From Prorocentrum cordatum (taxonomy: Eukaryota > Sar > Dinophyceae > Prorocentrales > Prorocentraceae), in the NCBI GenBank assembly GCA_963575745.1, contig CAUYUJ010022559.1, forward strand, positions 105,199 to 169,198: 64,000 bases of DNA, given 5' to 3'. Each line of letters begins with the position of its first letter. Position 1 is the first letter of the stretch. Shown here piece after piece: positions 62,349 through 64,000 of this stretch. The notes beneath the pieces are model-generated. The model had not been told where the DNA came from and searched no databases. It worked only from the letters and a program-made list of their open reading frames with translations. The position numbers and the translations under genes are program-made.

Positions 62349-62684
62349 CGTGGGCCTGGGAACGGCAGGGCCGTTTCTTTTGTTTTTGTTTTTGTTTTTG
62401 TTTTTGTTTTTGTTGTTGTTGTTGTTGTTGTAGTATGGTTTTTAGTTAAATTCATTGTCCTTTTTTATAATACTGTTTCCGAAACATATCTCTTGAACAT
62501 AGAAACGGTAAACAAAAAAACGGCGGCCAGAAACGGCAAACAACGGCTCCAATATTGGAACTTGAGCCAGAACCGGTAAAGACACGGCGACGGAACCGGT
62601 AAAACAGCGGCGTCGGAACCGGCAAACAAAAACGGCAAAACGGAACCGGTAACAAAAACGGCCCTGCCGTTTCCAAGGCCCACG
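62349..62684. mobile_element. Foldback element with 28/29-bp terminal inverted repeats
   Basis: Left terminus 62,349-62,376 (CGTGGGCCTGGGAACGGCAG...) and right terminus 62,656-62,684 are reverse complements with one or two differences. The interior has (GTTTTT)n, a TTG tract and many GAACCGGTAAA and ACGGCAAAC units. Total 336 bp. MITE-like architecture; target duplication not resolved. Confidence 0.85.
62378..62431. repeat. GTTTTT and TTG tract
   Basis: (GTTTTT)n then (GTT)n inside the foldback. Confidence 0.95.
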
Positions 62685-62809
62685 GAGGCCCGGACCCCAC
62701 ATTCACAATCTCCTTGGGCTTGCGCCGCGTCCCCCCCCCCGGCTTCCAGGCCGGCTTCCCGCACGCGACTTCTTCGGGCCAGAGAGGGCCCCAGCACGGG
62801 CCAAAAGGG

Positions 62810-62862
62810 GAGGAGGAGGAGGAGGAGGAGGAGGAGGAGGAGGAGGAGGAGGAGGAGGAGGA
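62810..62862. repeat. GGA microsatellite
   Basis: (GGA)n of about 50 bp, followed to 62,965 by GGCC-type degenerate units. Confidence 0.97.
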
Positions 62863-62981
62863 GGGCCCCGAGAGGCCCCGAGAAGACGGTCCAAGACGCT
62901 CGAGGTGGCCCCCAGAAGAGCCCAAGAGGCCTCCAGGACCCTCGAAGAGGCCCCGAAGACCGGGGAACGAAGAATGACATG

Positions 62982-63128
62982 AACATAAAAAACCCGGGGG
63001 TCCGCGCGGATTTCTCGGATCCGCGCTGGACCTCCCTCCCTGGCGCGCGGAGCGCGCCAAGGGCGGCGCCGCCAGGGGCCCCCAGCGCCGATCCGAGAAA
63101 TCCGCGCGGACCCCCGAGTTCTTATGTT
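62982..63128. mobile_element. Foldback element I, complete copy
   Basis: Terminal inverted repeats of about 46 bp at 62,983-63,029 and 63,080-63,127 share ACATAA, CGGGGGTCCGCGCGGATTTC and TCGGATC, around a GGCGCGC-rich centre. Total 147 bp. A right half of the same element is at 49,320-49,412. Confidence 0.88.
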
Positions 63129-63199
63129 TGTGTCAGTGTTCGTTCCCCTGTCCAAGATGCCTCACCGAAGGCCAACATCATGGATTCTCCAACTGGTCT

Positions 63200-63335
63200 T
63201 TGCAGGCTCTTGACGTTCTCGCCTTTTCGGCCTCCCGAGACGCTCCACGCCGGCCCACGGCCCAAGACCTCCTCTTGGGTCGTCTTTTTGGGCGGTCTTC
63301 GGGGCCTCTCTTGGCCCGTTTTGGGCGTTGTGAAG
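63200..63335 (-). repeat. Degenerate GGCC repeat tract
   Basis: GGTCGTCTTTTTGGGCGGTC-type units, diverged. Confidence 0.5.
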
Positions 63336-63464
63336 ACCGAAGAAGCGAATCTGCTAAACATGTACGTTTTTTGCTTGTTGATTTGGTTCTTCCTGCCAAG
63401 AAGACGCCGACCCACTCAGCAAACCAATGGCAACCTGTAGTTTTTCCTCAGGGATGGGACGATT

Positions 63465-63925
63465 TTTGTCTTTGCCTTTTGGAGCACTTCTGGAGGGCCT
63501 TTTGGAGCGTCTTGTGAGGGCCTCTTTGGCTGTCCTGAGACCAACCATCTTGGGCCCTCTTGGAGCGGCCTTGGGCCGTCATCGAGCCCTCGTGGGGCTC
63601 CTGGAGGCCGTCGTGGAGGTATGTGAGGGCGTCTAGGGAACGTCTTGTGCGGTCTTGGGGGTCTCTTGGACGCTCCTGGGGCTGACGTGGGCCGTCTTGG
63701 ACCGAAAATAACAAGTGGCACGTGTGCCATGGCCCTTGCACAAAAAGGAAAGGGCAAGACATCGCAGAAGAGTGAACAAACAGGGCCGCAAGAAGGGGCT
63801 TCTGAGAGCGAGCTCGAGGAGACTCCAAGAGCCGTCCCCCTCACGATGGTTTCAAAGACCTTTAACAGGCTCCCAGGGGGCGTCCAACAGACACCCAAGA
63901 AGCCTACAGAGGGTTCCAAGAGGAG
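63465..63925 (-). repeat. Degenerate GGCC repeat tract at the right end
   Basis: Units of GGGCCGTCTTGG and GGAGCGTCTTG type to about 63,710, then more diverged. No supported gene to the end of the window. Confidence 0.5.
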
Positions 63926-64000
63926 GCCTCCAGGGTCCAAGGAGGGCCAGGAGAAATTATTGAGCTGACCCAGCTGCTGAAGGCTCGCGGTGCAAAATGC

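Overview
Kind of sequence. The window reads as GC-rich nuclear DNA of a eukaryote, most likely a protist. A dinoflagellate is my best guess, with low to moderate confidence. The grounds are the near absence of recognisable coding sequence over 64 kb, the very high density of tandem and dispersed repeats, polypyrimidine and polypurine tracts, only isolated exon-like islands, and one possible spliced-leader-like 3' end next to an ATG (46,527-46,548). There is no bacterial gene organisation. I recognise no rRNA, tRNA, CRISPR array or named protein family. Two 100-base runs of N (24,232-24,331 and 56,401-56,500) mark assembly gaps, both beside simple repeats.

Layout. 0-8.5 kb: a chain of different satellites (29, 165, about 20, about 100, about 130 and 90 bp units) plus TTG/GAC/GAG microsatellites. 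8.6-14.5 kb: a composite dispersed repeat (called X here), CAGGGC-type minisatellites, a roughly 90-bp G-rich satellite (S2) and a roughly 160-bp satellite (S3). 14.5-20 kb: a two-step higher-order duplication of the X leader with 451-bp monomers, then more S2, a CACTAAATGG-type satellite (S4), and a K module with a palindromic motif. 20-36 kb: a mosaic of short dispersed families (A, B, E, H) with foldbacks, inverted minisatellites and a few exon-like frames. 36-56 kb: a second X-K composite on the minus strand, elements G, N, H, I, O, F, long TCC tracts, and the best gene relic (42,651-43,247). 56-64 kb: a homogeneous 90-bp array that is the reverse complement of the one at 6.5-7.6 kb, an 18-bp minisatellite, a foldback with 28/29-bp terminal inverted repeats, and element I.

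How it fits together. Nothing here forms an operon or pathway. The structure is repeat biology: at least a dozen dispersed families, several with terminal inverted repeats like non-autonomous DNA transposons, inserted into or next to satellites. Long open frames inside arrays whose unit is a multiple of 3 (for example 90 bp) are by-products of the repeat and are not called as genes. Coding candidates are listed at low confidence because every one lacks a recognised domain and most can be read on either strand. All repeat relationships were found by eye within this window; names such as A, B, X, K and S1 are local labels.
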